From: Oscillibacter sp.
GTDB lineage: Bacteria; Bacillota; Clostridia; Oscillospirales; Oscillospiraceae
DNA: 5,702 bases
Assembly: GCA_017447005.1 (NCBI GenBank)
Contig: JAFSOM010000149.1
Location: forward strand, 1-5,702
Direction: 5' to 3'
The notes under the pieces were generated by a model that was given only the letters and a program-made list of their open reading frames with translations, was not told where the DNA came from and did not search any database. The translations under genes and the position numbers were made by a program. Each line of letters starts with the position of its first letter. Position 1 is the first letter of the stretch. Shown here one piece after another: positions 1 through 4,739 of the stretch.

Positions 1-1
1 C

Positions 2-379
2 ACCGTGGACGACCTCTATCACCTCAAACGCGGCGGACGTATCAGCGCGGCAACGGCGATATTCGGGAGTATGCTTTCCATCAAGCCCGTCATGCACGTG
101 GACGACGCCGGGAAACTCGTCAGCATGGAGAAGGCGCGGGGACGTAAGGCCGCGATTGCCGCGTTGGTTGAGCATATGGCGGCGACGGCCCGCGACGCCG
201 TCAACGACCCCGTATTCATCACGCACGGCGACTGTCTCGACGACGCGGAGTTTCTCGCCGACGAAGTGCGCCGCCGTTTCGGGACGAAACAAATCTTTAT
301 CAGTTATGTCGGGCCGGTTATCGGCAGTCACACGGGCTGCGGCGTGCTGACGCTGTTCTTTATCGGGAGGCCGCGCTGA
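2..379 (+). CDS. DegV family protein, C-terminal part (5' end outside window)
   Basis: This is the last 125 residues of a DegV-family (fatty-acid-binding, EDD fold) protein. The frame is already open at base 2, and the GTG at base 5 is simply a Val codon in a longer gene, since full DegV proteins are about 280 residues. Seen in the sequence: the DLYHLKRGGRIS stretch and the following segment ending in SIKPV, which in the family lead into the C-terminal domain, and the closing YVGPVIGSHTGCGVLTLFFIG, typical of DegV C-termini. Family members bind a fatty acid between two domains. In some Firmicutes, FakB proteins of this family present fatty acid to the kinase FakA, but nothing here shows that this copy does so. 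The stop TGA shares one base with the ATG of prmA (TGATG), so the two are probably translationally coupled. Confidence 0.9.
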   Translation, partial: TVDDLYHLKRGGRISAATAIFGSMLSIKPVMHVDDAGKLVSMEKARGRKAAIAALVEHMAATARDAVNDPVFITHGDCLDDAEFLADEVRRRFGTKQIFISYVGPVIGSHTGCGVLTLFFIGRPR

Positions 380-1518
380 TGTCCGGGAACGTACAAAACG
401 ATAACGCCGCGCAAGACGGCGCGAACGTCACGCAAGAAAACGGTAACGCCGCGAACGTCGCGCAAGAAAGCGATAACGCCGCGAACGTCGCGCAAGAACA
501 CGATAACGCCGCGAACGTCACGCAAGCGCCGGACAGCGGCGAATCCGTCACGCAATGGCTCACCGCGCATATCGACACCGTTCACGCCGGATTGGACGCC
601 GTCACCGCTATGCTGTCCGCGCTGGGCATTGACAGCGTTTCTGTGGAGGACGAGACCGAGTTTCACGAGTTTCTGGAACAGAACCGCGCCGCATGGGATT
701 ACGTGGAGGAATCCTTAGAGGAATCCATGCGGGGCCGTTCCCGCGTCACGTTCTATTTACCCGACAATACCGACGGTTACGCCGCGCTCGCAAACGCCCG
801 TATCGCCCTGCAAGCACTCAAAGATTCCCGCGACGACTGCGGCCCGCTTATCATGAGCGTGGAACGGACGCAAAATTCCGATTGGGAATATGGCTGGAAA
901 GACTACTACAAGCCGCTGGAAGTCGGAAACCGTCTTTTGATTGTTCCCAAATGGGAAGCCGCCGACATTCGCGGGCGCGTCCCTGTCGTACTCGACCCGG
1001 GACTGTCCTTTGGTACGGGCGAACATCCCACCACGCAATTATGCTTGACGTTACTCGAAAAGCGCGTCCGCGGCGGCGAACGCGTCCTCGACTTAGGCTG
1101 TGGGAGCGGGATACTGTCCATTGCGGCGCTGAATCTCGGCGCGGCGACGGCGACGGCGGTTGACATTGACGAAATGTGTCAGCGCGTCGCCGTGGAGAAC
1201 GCCGCCCTGAACCAAATCGGCCCCGACCGCTTTACGGTTTTATGCGGCGACATCCTCTCCGACGCCGATTTATTGCGACGTTTAGGCGGCGGCTACGACA
1301 TCATCCTTGCGAACATTGTCGCCGACGTGATAATCGCGCTCGCGCCGGTTGTCCCGAATCTGCTGGCCCCCGACGGTCATTTCCTCTGTTCGGGCATTAT
1401 CGCCGGACGCGAAACGGAAGTCGCCGACGCCCTGCGCCGTAACGGGTTCGCCATTGCCGACGCGTACAGCGCAAAAGACTGGTACGCGTACCACTGTACG
1501 CCGGAAACTTTACCCTGA
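379..1518 (+). CDS. prmA: Ribosomal protein L11 methyltransferase PrmA with repeat-rich N-terminal extension
   Basis: PrmA is a cytoplasmic SAM-dependent enzyme that trimethylates ribosomal protein L11. The product has 379 residues, against roughly 290-315 in most relatives. The family-like part begins near W60: an N-terminal substrate-recognition domain at about 60-180, including the WEYGWK block at 169-174, then the Rossmann methyltransferase domain. Visible motifs are GTGEHPTT at 212-219, SAM motif I VLDLGCGSG at 236-244, the acidic VDID at 261-264, DIILANIVADV at 307-317 and CSGIIAGRETEV at 337-348. Residues 1-59 are extra and built of 10-residue repeats rich in Asn, Ala and Gln. The start is supported by GGGAGG at 365-370, eight bases before the ATG, and no ATG, GTG or TTG lies in frame between the extension and W60. 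The gene overlaps the degV stop by one base. The extension itself is not recognised. Confidence 0.95.
   Translation: MSGNVQNDNAAQDGANVTQENGNAANVAQESDNAANVAQEHDNAANVTQAPDSGESVTQWLTAHIDTVHAGLDAVTAMLSALGIDSVSVEDETEFHEFLEQNRAAWDYVEESLEESMRGRSRVTFYLPDNTDGYAALANARIALQALKDSRDDCGPLIMSVERTQNSDWEYGWKDYYKPLEVGNRLLIVPKWEAADIRGRVPVVLDPGLSFGTGEHPTTQLCLTLLEKRVRGGERVLDLGCGSGILSIAALNLGAATATAVDIDEMCQRVAVENAALNQIGPDRFTVLCGDILSDADLLRRLGGGYDIILANIVADVIIALAPVVPNLLAPDGHFLCSGIIAGRETEVADALRRNGFAIADAYSAKDWYAYHCTPETLP
424..543 (+). repeat. 30-bp in-frame tandem repeat in the 5' end of prmA
   Basis: Four head-to-tail 30-bp units run 424-453, 454-483, 484-513 and 514-543, encoding NVTQENGNAA, NVAQESDNAA, NVAQEHDNAA and NVTQAPDSGE. 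A partial fifth copy (SVTQ) runs into W60, and a degenerate half copy (NDNAA) precedes the array. The repeat is in frame, so gain or loss of units would leave PrmA readable. The middle copies are nearly identical at DNA level, which suggests recent slippage or recombination. Confidence 0.9.
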
Positions 1519-1566
1519 CGCCGTGCGCGAAACGGAATCTGTCATCATCATGAAAAGGCGGGGAAC

Positions 1567-1962
1567 TTGACCAATATGCCGGATTATCCGAAAACATCAT
1601 GCGCTGGAAACTGCGGAAACTGTACACGCGCCGGAAACTGCGGCGGGAACGCGGGCGCGGGCGTTCTGGAACTCACGGAGGCGGAAATTGTTCTTTTGGG
1701 ACGTTTCGCGCAAATCCCATTCTGGCCCGTAGCGCGCCGCGCCGATTCCGAAAGCCCGATTTGTCTGGAAGAGGAATCTATGCGGCCCGAATTGCTCTCC
1801 GCGCTGGCGGTCAAAGGCCTGATTCGTCTGGACTTTGATTTGCCCCTGAGCAATTTCGATTACGCCGCCTATGACGCCTGTCCGCATAAGGGCAGTATGG
1901 CCCTGACCGCCGCCGGACAGAATGTCATAGAACTGCTGGACATTCAGGGCGCGGAGGAGTGA
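1567..1962 (+). CDS. Small Cys-rich protein with a winged-helix-like C-terminal part, function unknown
   Basis: The 131-residue product has two parts. Residues 12-25 carry four cysteines (C12, C16, C19, C25) in a Gly/Asn-rich setting (CAGNCGNCTRAGNC), which could bind a metal or Fe-S cluster. Residues 35-126 look like a compact helical domain: LTEAEIVLLGRFAQIPFWPVARR, then ELLSALAVKGLIRLDFD, then GSMALTAAGQNVIELLDIQG. Its pattern of a helix followed by 'KGLI-LD-D' recalls winged-helix proteins, but I do not recognise a named family. The start is uncertain. TTG at 1567 has the purine-rich GGCGGGG only three bases upstream, while ATG at 1576 (residue 4) has it about 12 bases upstream; either is possible and the ATG may be the true start. 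The gene follows prmA by 48 bases on the same strand and is the last gene before the terminator at 2037. Confidence 0.75.
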   Translation: MTNMPDYPKTSCAGNCGNCTRAGNCGGNAGAGVLELTEAEIVLLGRFAQIPFWPVARRADSESPICLEEESMRPELLSALAVKGLIRLDFDLPLSNFDYAAYDACPHKGSMALTAAGQNVIELLDIQGAEE

Positions 1963-1964
1963 AC

Positions 1965-2037
1965 CGCGAAAACCGGAAAACAGCGGAGTAAAACGCGAAA
2001 ACCGGAAAACAGGGGTAAAGCGTGAAAACGTGAAAAC
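1965..2037 (+). repeat. Short GAAAAC-containing tandem repeat after the Cys-rich gene
   Basis: The 19-base string CGCGAAAACCGGAAAACAG occurs at 1965-1983 and again at 1994-2012, a period of 29. A third, diverged copy at about 2021-2037 reads CGTGAAAACGTGAAAAC. The hexamer GAAAAC therefore occurs six times in 73 bases. It lies between the last stop codon and the terminator hairpin, and no ORF of note covers it. It may be a slippage product; no function can be assigned. Confidence 0.8.
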
Positions 2038-2080
2038 ATGGACGGTCCCGCGTCAGGCGGAATCGTCCATGCTTTTATTT
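2037..2080. terminator. Probable bidirectional intrinsic terminator between convergent genes
   Basis: CATGGACG at 2037-2044 pairs perfectly with CGTCCATG at 2064-2071, and CCGC/GCGG inside the loop can extend the stem. On the plus strand the hairpin is followed by CTTTTATTT. Read on the minus strand it is followed by TTTT and a second T-run, because of the A-runs at 2023-2036. It sits after the prmA cluster and after the minus-strand genes that run towards it, as expected for a shared terminator. Confidence 0.75.
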
Positions 2081-2103
2081 ACGGAAACCGTTCTTTTTCC
2101 GGT

Positions 2104-2235
2104 TCACTGGTCCGGCCTGCAAGCGAAAATCAGTCCCAGAAGGCCGAACAACAGCCCCGCGGCATTGCACCCCGGCAACAGGAAATCCCCTATGACGGGC
2201 ACCCACGGGTTCCATACGTTCATGACCCGCACCAT
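2104..2235 (-). CDS. Possible 43-residue hydrophobic small protein
   Basis: Too short for most gene finders. The ORF reads from the ATG at 2233-2235 to the TGA at 2104-2106; a second ATG at 2221-2223 would give 39 residues. The product begins MVRVMNVWNPWVPVIGD and then has a hydrophobic stretch AAGLLFGLLGLIFAC at about 25-39, enough for one membrane span, with RPDQ at the end. Codons favour G or C in third position like the real genes nearby. Against it, no good ribosome binding site is visible before either ATG. The frame is open back to the stop of the gene at 2299 but has no start codon there. It could be a genuine small membrane protein, the decayed end of a larger one, or chance. No family is recognised. 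Confidence 0.35.
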   Translation of the reverse strand: MVRVMNVWNPWVPVIGDFLLPGCNAAGLLFGLLGLIFACRPDQ

Positions 2236-2298
2236 TTGGGAGACGGGGCGATGGACTGCGGCGCGCCGTGAACGTCTTTTCGAGCTTTGAGAAGAAGC

Positions 2299-2658
2299 TC
2301 AGATTTCAGGTCTCGCAACGCCTTTCGCCTCCTTGTATTCTTGCCGTTGTTCGCTCTCATCAAGAACCGAATCGAAGAAGAGAACAAGTTCCGCTGTTCT
2401 CTCCTCCTCGTCGGTTACAGGGTCAACAGGAGAGCCGTTTTCATCCACCGTTTGGGGCGGCAACGGATAAGGGATTCCGAAACGGTCAGCATAGGACTTG
2501 TTATACACATACTTACCGCCGCGCTTTGCGCGTGTTACGCAATAAAGGCGATAGTCATACGCTTCCTTTTCAGATTCCTCGTCGGTTCCTACTTCCAAAA
2601 CGGCAGAAGGAACCGCGTCGATTCCGCGTGGAAACATCAGTTCCGCGATAGATTTCAT
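2299..2658 (-). CDS. Acidic 119-residue protein of unknown function, candidate immunity protein
   Basis: I do not recognise this protein. It has about 25 Asp/Glu against 15 Lys/Arg, giving a strongly negative net charge, and no signal peptide or membrane segment, so it should be soluble and cytoplasmic. Notable stretches are FGIPYPLPPQTVDENG around 60-75 and an acidic run TDEEER near 72-77. The start is well supported: on the minus strand AAGGAGAG lies seven bases before the ATG and overlaps the end of the preceding ORF, only 14 bases away. The preceding segment (2673-3083) resembles a papain-fold toxin domain. An acidic small gene directly downstream of a toxin C-terminus is the usual arrangement for an immunity protein, so that role is inferred from position and charge only. 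Parts of the gene have lower GC than prmA or the thiolase gene. Confidence 0.7.
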   Translation of the reverse strand: MKSIAELMFPRGIDAVPSAVLEVGTDEESEKEAYDYRLYCVTRAKRGGKYVYNKSYADRFGIPYPLPPQTVDENGSPVDPVTDEEERTAELVLFFDSVLDESEQRQEYKEAKGVARPEI

Positions 2659-2672
2659 TGGTTACTCTCCTT

Positions 2673-3083
2673 TCAGTTCCTGTTCTTTGTTGAATCGCCG
2701 TTTTTAGGCGCGGCGTACAATGCGTAGTCAAATCCAAGGTCAGTCGCGGTATCCAACCTTACGACATAACCATCTAAGAATTTACAACGCGTCGGATTTA
2801 ACGTATACGGTTCAAACTCGCATAAATTCAGTTGCGTTGCGAGACTTTTCGCCGTGTTATCGTGAATCTTATTAGACCAGCCGCGATTCATCTGAGTATC
2901 CGCAAAGATAACGGCGTCTCCCTTTTTCTCCGCGTAGATGATATGCCCCCCTCTGGCTCCGTTTGAGTGGTTCCATTGGTAGATGAAAGCGAAGCGGGCG
3001 TCCCCTTGCGTATTCTTAATGTTCTGATACGCATGGTATAGACCAGCAGAAACCCGAACAGGATGAAGGCAATGCCCCTTAAT
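2673..3083 (-). pseudogene. Disrupted papain-fold toxin-like domain (Tox-PL / glutamine-deamidase type), N-terminal half missing
   Basis: This minus-strand frame is open for 136 codons, from after the TAA at 3084-3086 to the TGA at 2673-2675. Its only usual start codon is the ATG at 2889-2891, in the middle of the domain, which would give 72 residues. Numbering from the first open codon, GDARFAFIYQW (27-37) is followed by GGHIIYAE (45-52), VIFADTQ (58-64) and YVVRLDTATDL. This matches the pattern of papain-fold toxin C-terminal domains: a conserved Arg and hydrophobic strand, catalytic His in 'GGH', catalytic Asp in 'DPQ' 15 residues later, then a closing 'RxD' strand. Here H47 and D62 are candidates. 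The part that should carry the catalytic Cys is absent, so the product is probably inactive. GC is near 40% in places (for example 2761-2880), against over 60% in prmA, suggesting acquired DNA. It could instead need a frameshift from the overlapping leader ORF. Confidence 0.6.
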
Positions 3084-3094
3084 TTATTGCGCAT
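2888..3094 (-). CDS. Short ORF with an N-terminal membrane segment overlapping the toxin-like frame
   Basis: The 68-residue ORF starts MRNKLRGIAFILFGFLLVYT, a positively charged start followed by one convincing hydrophobic segment (about 7-20), like a membrane anchor or signal peptide. After about residue 21 it turns into a Ser/Thr/Arg-rich sequence that is just another frame of the papain-fold-like segment, so only the first part looks meaningful. A single -1 shift near codons 20-26 would join the membrane leader to the toxin-like domain. Its stop overlaps the ATG at 2889-2891 in an ATGA arrangement. It lies 29 bases after the thiolase stop, with no clear ribosome binding site close to its ATG. 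It may be the true 5' end of the broken gene, a separate small gene, or chance. Confidence 0.35.
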   Translation of the reverse strand: MRNKLRGIAFILFGFLLVYTMRIRTLRIRKGTPASLSSTNGTTQTEPEGGISSTRRKRETPLSLRILR

Positions 3095-3098
3095 AGCG

Positions 3099-3128
3099 GC
3101 GGAAAATCAGCCCTTAGCGGAAATCAGC
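3099..3128. repeat. Short direct repeat at the 3' end of the thiolase gene
   Basis: GCGGAAAATCAGC at 3099-3111 and GCGGAAATCAGC at 3117-3128 differ by one A. The second copy spans the thiolase stop codon (3124-3126); the first lies at the edge of the lower-GC region. Such a pair at a junction can mark a past recombination event, but it is short enough to be local slippage. Confidence 0.6.
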
Positions 3129-4377
3129 ACTTTTCGAAAATCGTGGCGACACCCTGACCGCCGCCAATGCACAGCGTGGCAAGGCCCTTCTTGGCTTCCG
3201 GACGCTTCTGCATTTCGTGCAAGAGCGTAACAATGATACGCGCTCCGGACGCGCCGACGGGGTGGCCCAGAGAAATCGCGCCGCCGTTGACGTTCACTTT
3301 CGCCATGTCAAAGCCCAGTTCACGCGCCACGGCGATGGACTGAGCCGCAAACGCTTCGTTGGCTTCGATGAGGTCAATGTCGTCGATGGTCACATTGGCC
3401 TTGGACATGGCCTGACGGGTAGCGACGACCGGCCCGACGCCCATAATCTTGGGGTCAACGCCGCCCTGTCCCCAGCCAATCAGTTTGGCCATGGGCTTGA
3501 GGCCGTACTTCTCGACCGCTTCGCCGGAGGCAAGCACGATAGCCGCCGCGCCGTCGTTAATGCCGGACGCGTTGCCCGCCGTGACGCGTTGCGCGCCCTT
3601 GTCGGGAGCTTCCTTGATTCCCGTCGGCTCAAAGGTGTGCGTGACAGCCGGATTGGGGGATTCCGGGCCGACCGGGAACGCGCCGCGCAGTTTGCCCAGC
3701 TTGTCGACCGGGGTCAGGCGAGGGAACTCGTCCTTCTTGAACTCTACGATTTCCTTCTTGACCTTTACCGGAACGGGGACGATTTCATCGTCAAAGCGTC
3801 CGGAATCCTGCGCGGCCTTGGTCTTGCTCTGAGAGCTGAACGCGAACTCGTCCTGCTCCTGACGCGTGATTCCCCACACGTCATTGATATTCTCGGCGGT
3901 GGTGCCCATGTGATAGTTGTTGAACGCGTCCCAGAGGCCGTCCTTAATCATAGTATCGACAATTTTCTTGTCGCCCATGCGAGCGCCCCAGCGGGCTTCC
4001 ATGGAGGCATACGGCGCCGCGCTCATGTTCTCCGTGCCGCCGCAGACCACGATGTCGGAATCCCCCGCGACGATGGAGCGGGCCGCCTCAATGACGGATT
4101 TCATGCCGGAACCGCAGACCATGCCGACCGTGTAGGCGGGTACGGAATAGGGAAGACCGGCTTTGATGCCGACCTGACGCGCCACGTTCTGGCCCTGCGC
4201 GGAAGTCAGAATGCAGCCGAACATGAGTTCGTCGACATTCTCCGGGGCGACATTGGCGCGTTTGAGCGCTTCCTTGACGACAATCGCGCCCAAATCCGTG
4301 GCGGGCGTGTCTTTCAGGGAGCCGCCAAAGGAGCCAATAGCCGTTCTGCAACAGTTGACAACGTAGAGTTCTTTCAT
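3124..4377 (-). CDS. thlA: Acetyl-CoA C-acetyltransferase (thiolase) with an insert of about 25 residues
   Basis: This thiolase condenses two acetyl-CoA into acetoacetyl-CoA, or cleaves it in reverse, in the cytoplasm. It is the first step of the butyrate/butanol route in anaerobic Bacillota. Thiolase features run along the whole 417 residues: nucleophile C88 in GMVCGSGMKS, the VTAGNASGINDGAAA block at 265-279, NEAF at 340-343, H372 in GGAISLGHPVGASG, and C403 in CIGGGQG, so all catalytic residues are present. The usual length is about 390-395. The excess lies at about 235-264, between KLRGAF and VTAGNAS, where relatives have only four or five residues. The ATG is preceded by GGAGG (complement of 4383-4387) six bases away. 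A promoter and a Rex-type operator lie upstream. No convincing terminator follows the stop, so transcription may continue into the toxin-like region. The symbol follows clostridial use; atoB or phaA would describe the same activity. Confidence 0.95.
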   Translation of the reverse strand: MKELYVVNCCRTAIGSFGGSLKDTPATDLGAIVVKEALKRANVAPENVDELMFGCILTSAQGQNVARQVGIKAGLPYSVPAYTVGMVCGSGMKSVIEAARSIVAGDSDIVVCGGTENMSAAPYASMEARWGARMGDKKIVDTMIKDGLWDAFNNYHMGTTAENINDVWGITRQEQDEFAFSSQSKTKAAQDSGRFDDEIVPVPVKVKKEIVEFKKDEFPRLTPVDKLGKLRGAFPVGPESPNPAVTHTFEPTGIKEAPDKGAQRVTAGNASGINDGAAAIVLASGEAVEKYGLKPMAKLIGWGQGGVDPKIMGVGPVVATRQAMSKANVTIDDIDLIEANEAFAAQSIAVARELGFDMAKVNVNGGAISLGHPVGASGARIIVTLLHEMQKRPEAKKGLATLCIGGGQGVATIFEKC

Positions 4378-4400
4378 AATGTGCCTCCGTGTGTTGGATT

Positions 4401-4420
4401 TTCCGGCTCTGTTACCGGAA
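4401..4420 (-). other. Small hairpin in the thiolase mRNA leader
   Basis: TTCCGG at 4401-4406 and CCGGAA at 4415-4420 are perfect complements around an eight-base loop. In the thiolase transcript this hairpin ends about 13 bases before the ribosome binding site. It has no following U-run, so it is not a terminator. It might affect message stability or translation; that is inference. Confidence 0.45.
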
Positions 4421-4457
4421 CCGCGCCGGGAGCGGATTCTCCCCGCATGGACTGAAT

Positions 4458-4491
4458 TTCCGCCGCGCTTGCGAATGTCGCGGCGACGGAA
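4458..4491 (-). other. GC-rich hairpin in the thiolase mRNA leader
   Basis: CGCCGCG at 4461-4467 pairs with CGCGGCG at 4479-4485 around an 11-base loop. TTCC (4458-4461) and GGAA (4488-4491) could extend it past a small bulge. It would form near the 5' end of the roughly 127-base leader predicted from the promoter at 4512-4540. No U-run follows. A stabilising 5' structure is one possibility. Confidence 0.5.
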
Positions 4492-4511
4492 TCCAAGTCT
4501 TTACAGGGCCT

Positions 4512-4540
4512 ATTATAGAGGCTTTTCGCGCTTGCGTCAA
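4512..4540 (-). promoter_or_regulatory. Sigma-A-type promoter for the thiolase gene
   Basis: Read on the minus strand, TTGACG (complement of 4535-4540) and a perfect TATAAT (complement of 4512-4517) are separated by exactly 17 bases. Transcription would start near 4505 and give a leader of about 127 bases before the thiolase ATG. Confidence 0.8.
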
Positions 4541-4565
4541 CGGAAACTTTCGATTTCCTGAATTT

Positions 4566-4583
4566 TTGTTAAATCTTTAACAA
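4566..4583. promoter_or_regulatory. Rex operator (redox-sensing repressor site)
   Basis: TTGTTAAATCTTTAACAA matches the clostridial Rex consensus TTGTTAA-N4-TTAACAA at every fixed position. It lies within a longer perfect inverted repeat, 4564-4585, with 10-base arms and a two-base centre. Rex leaves DNA when NADH/NAD+ is high, and thiolase and other C4-pathway genes are known Rex targets in clostridia. The site lies 25 bases upstream of the thiolase -35 box, about -61 to -78 from the predicted start, farther out than a classic repressor site. A second, weaker minus-strand promoter, TTGACG (4599-4604) with GTTAAA (4576-4581), would be covered by it. Confidence 0.8.
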
Positions 4584-4592
4584 AATCCCCTG

Positions 4593-4617
4593 TCTTTTCG
4601 TCAACTTGACGAAAAGA
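4593..4617. promoter_or_regulatory. 25-bp perfect palindrome, operator of unknown factor
   Basis: TCTTTTCGTCAA at 4593-4604 and its exact complement TTGACGAAAAGA at 4606-4617 flank a single C. Each arm contains a TTGACG -35-like hexamer, pointing outward in both directions. No T-run follows on either strand, so it does not look like a terminator. It lies ten bases from the Rex site, in the middle of the divergent thiolase-metK region. A dimeric regulator's operator is the simplest reading; the factor is unknown. Confidence 0.6.
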
Positions 4618-4628
4618 GGCCCCGCTTT

Positions 4629-4687
4629 TATGGCGGTTATGCCATATGCGCCGCGCCGTCGCGCTATGCGGAATCGCGCAACGGCGC
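4629..4687. other. Inverted repeats just upstream of the metK promoter
   Basis: Two structures lie here. TATGGC (4629-4634) and GCCATA (4641-4646) form an 18-base inverted repeat. GCGCCGT (4653-4659) and ACGGCGC (4681-4687) form a larger one, extended inward by GCGC (4661-4664) with GCGC (4676-4679) across one mismatch. The second ends directly at the metK -35 box. There is no ORF and no T-run. They may bind a regulator or be incidental to GC-rich DNA. Confidence 0.45.
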
Positions 4688-4716
4688 TTGACATTCCCGA
4701 AAAAATCCGCTATAAT
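4688..4716 (+). promoter_or_regulatory. Consensus sigma-A promoter for metK
   Basis: TTGACA at 4688-4693 and TATAAT at 4711-4716, both perfect consensus hexamers, are spaced by 17 bases. The predicted start, near 4723, places the SAM-I riboswitch at the very 5' end of the transcript. Such a strong promoter suits a gene controlled mainly after initiation. Confidence 0.92.
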
Positions 4717-4739
4717 GCAATCCTACAATCAAACATCCC

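Noticed and set aside
2030..2290. Plus-strand ORFs of 86 and 77 residues beginning at 2030 and 2038
   Set aside because: They begin inside the repeat tract and terminator hairpin, lack ribosome binding sites, and have no protein-like features.
2286..2306. Hairpin GAGCTT/AAGCTC tested as a terminator for the minus-strand gene ending at 2299
   Set aside because: The stem is only six pairs, overlaps the coding end, and no T-run follows on either strand. The hairpin at 2037-2080 is much better.
2287..2727. A 146-residue plus-strand ORF with hydrophobic stretches, and another at 2268-2651
   Set aside because: Both lie antisense to the acidic minus-strand ORF at 2299-2658, which has a strong ribosome binding site. 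The hydrophobic, Arg-rich composition is what the complement of an acidic gene gives, and neither start has a convincing ribosome binding site.
3020..3075. Programmed -1 ribosomal frameshift between the membrane leader and the toxin-like domain
   Set aside because: No X-XXY-YYZ heptamer aligned to the leader frame was found in the overlap, and no clear downstream stimulatory structure. A mutation or recombination junction is simpler.
3217..4455. A 412-residue plus-strand ORF
   Set aside because: It runs antisense to the thiolase gene, which is certain from its catalytic motifs. Long antisense frames are common in GC-rich genes, and the His/Arg/Gly-rich product resembles no protein.
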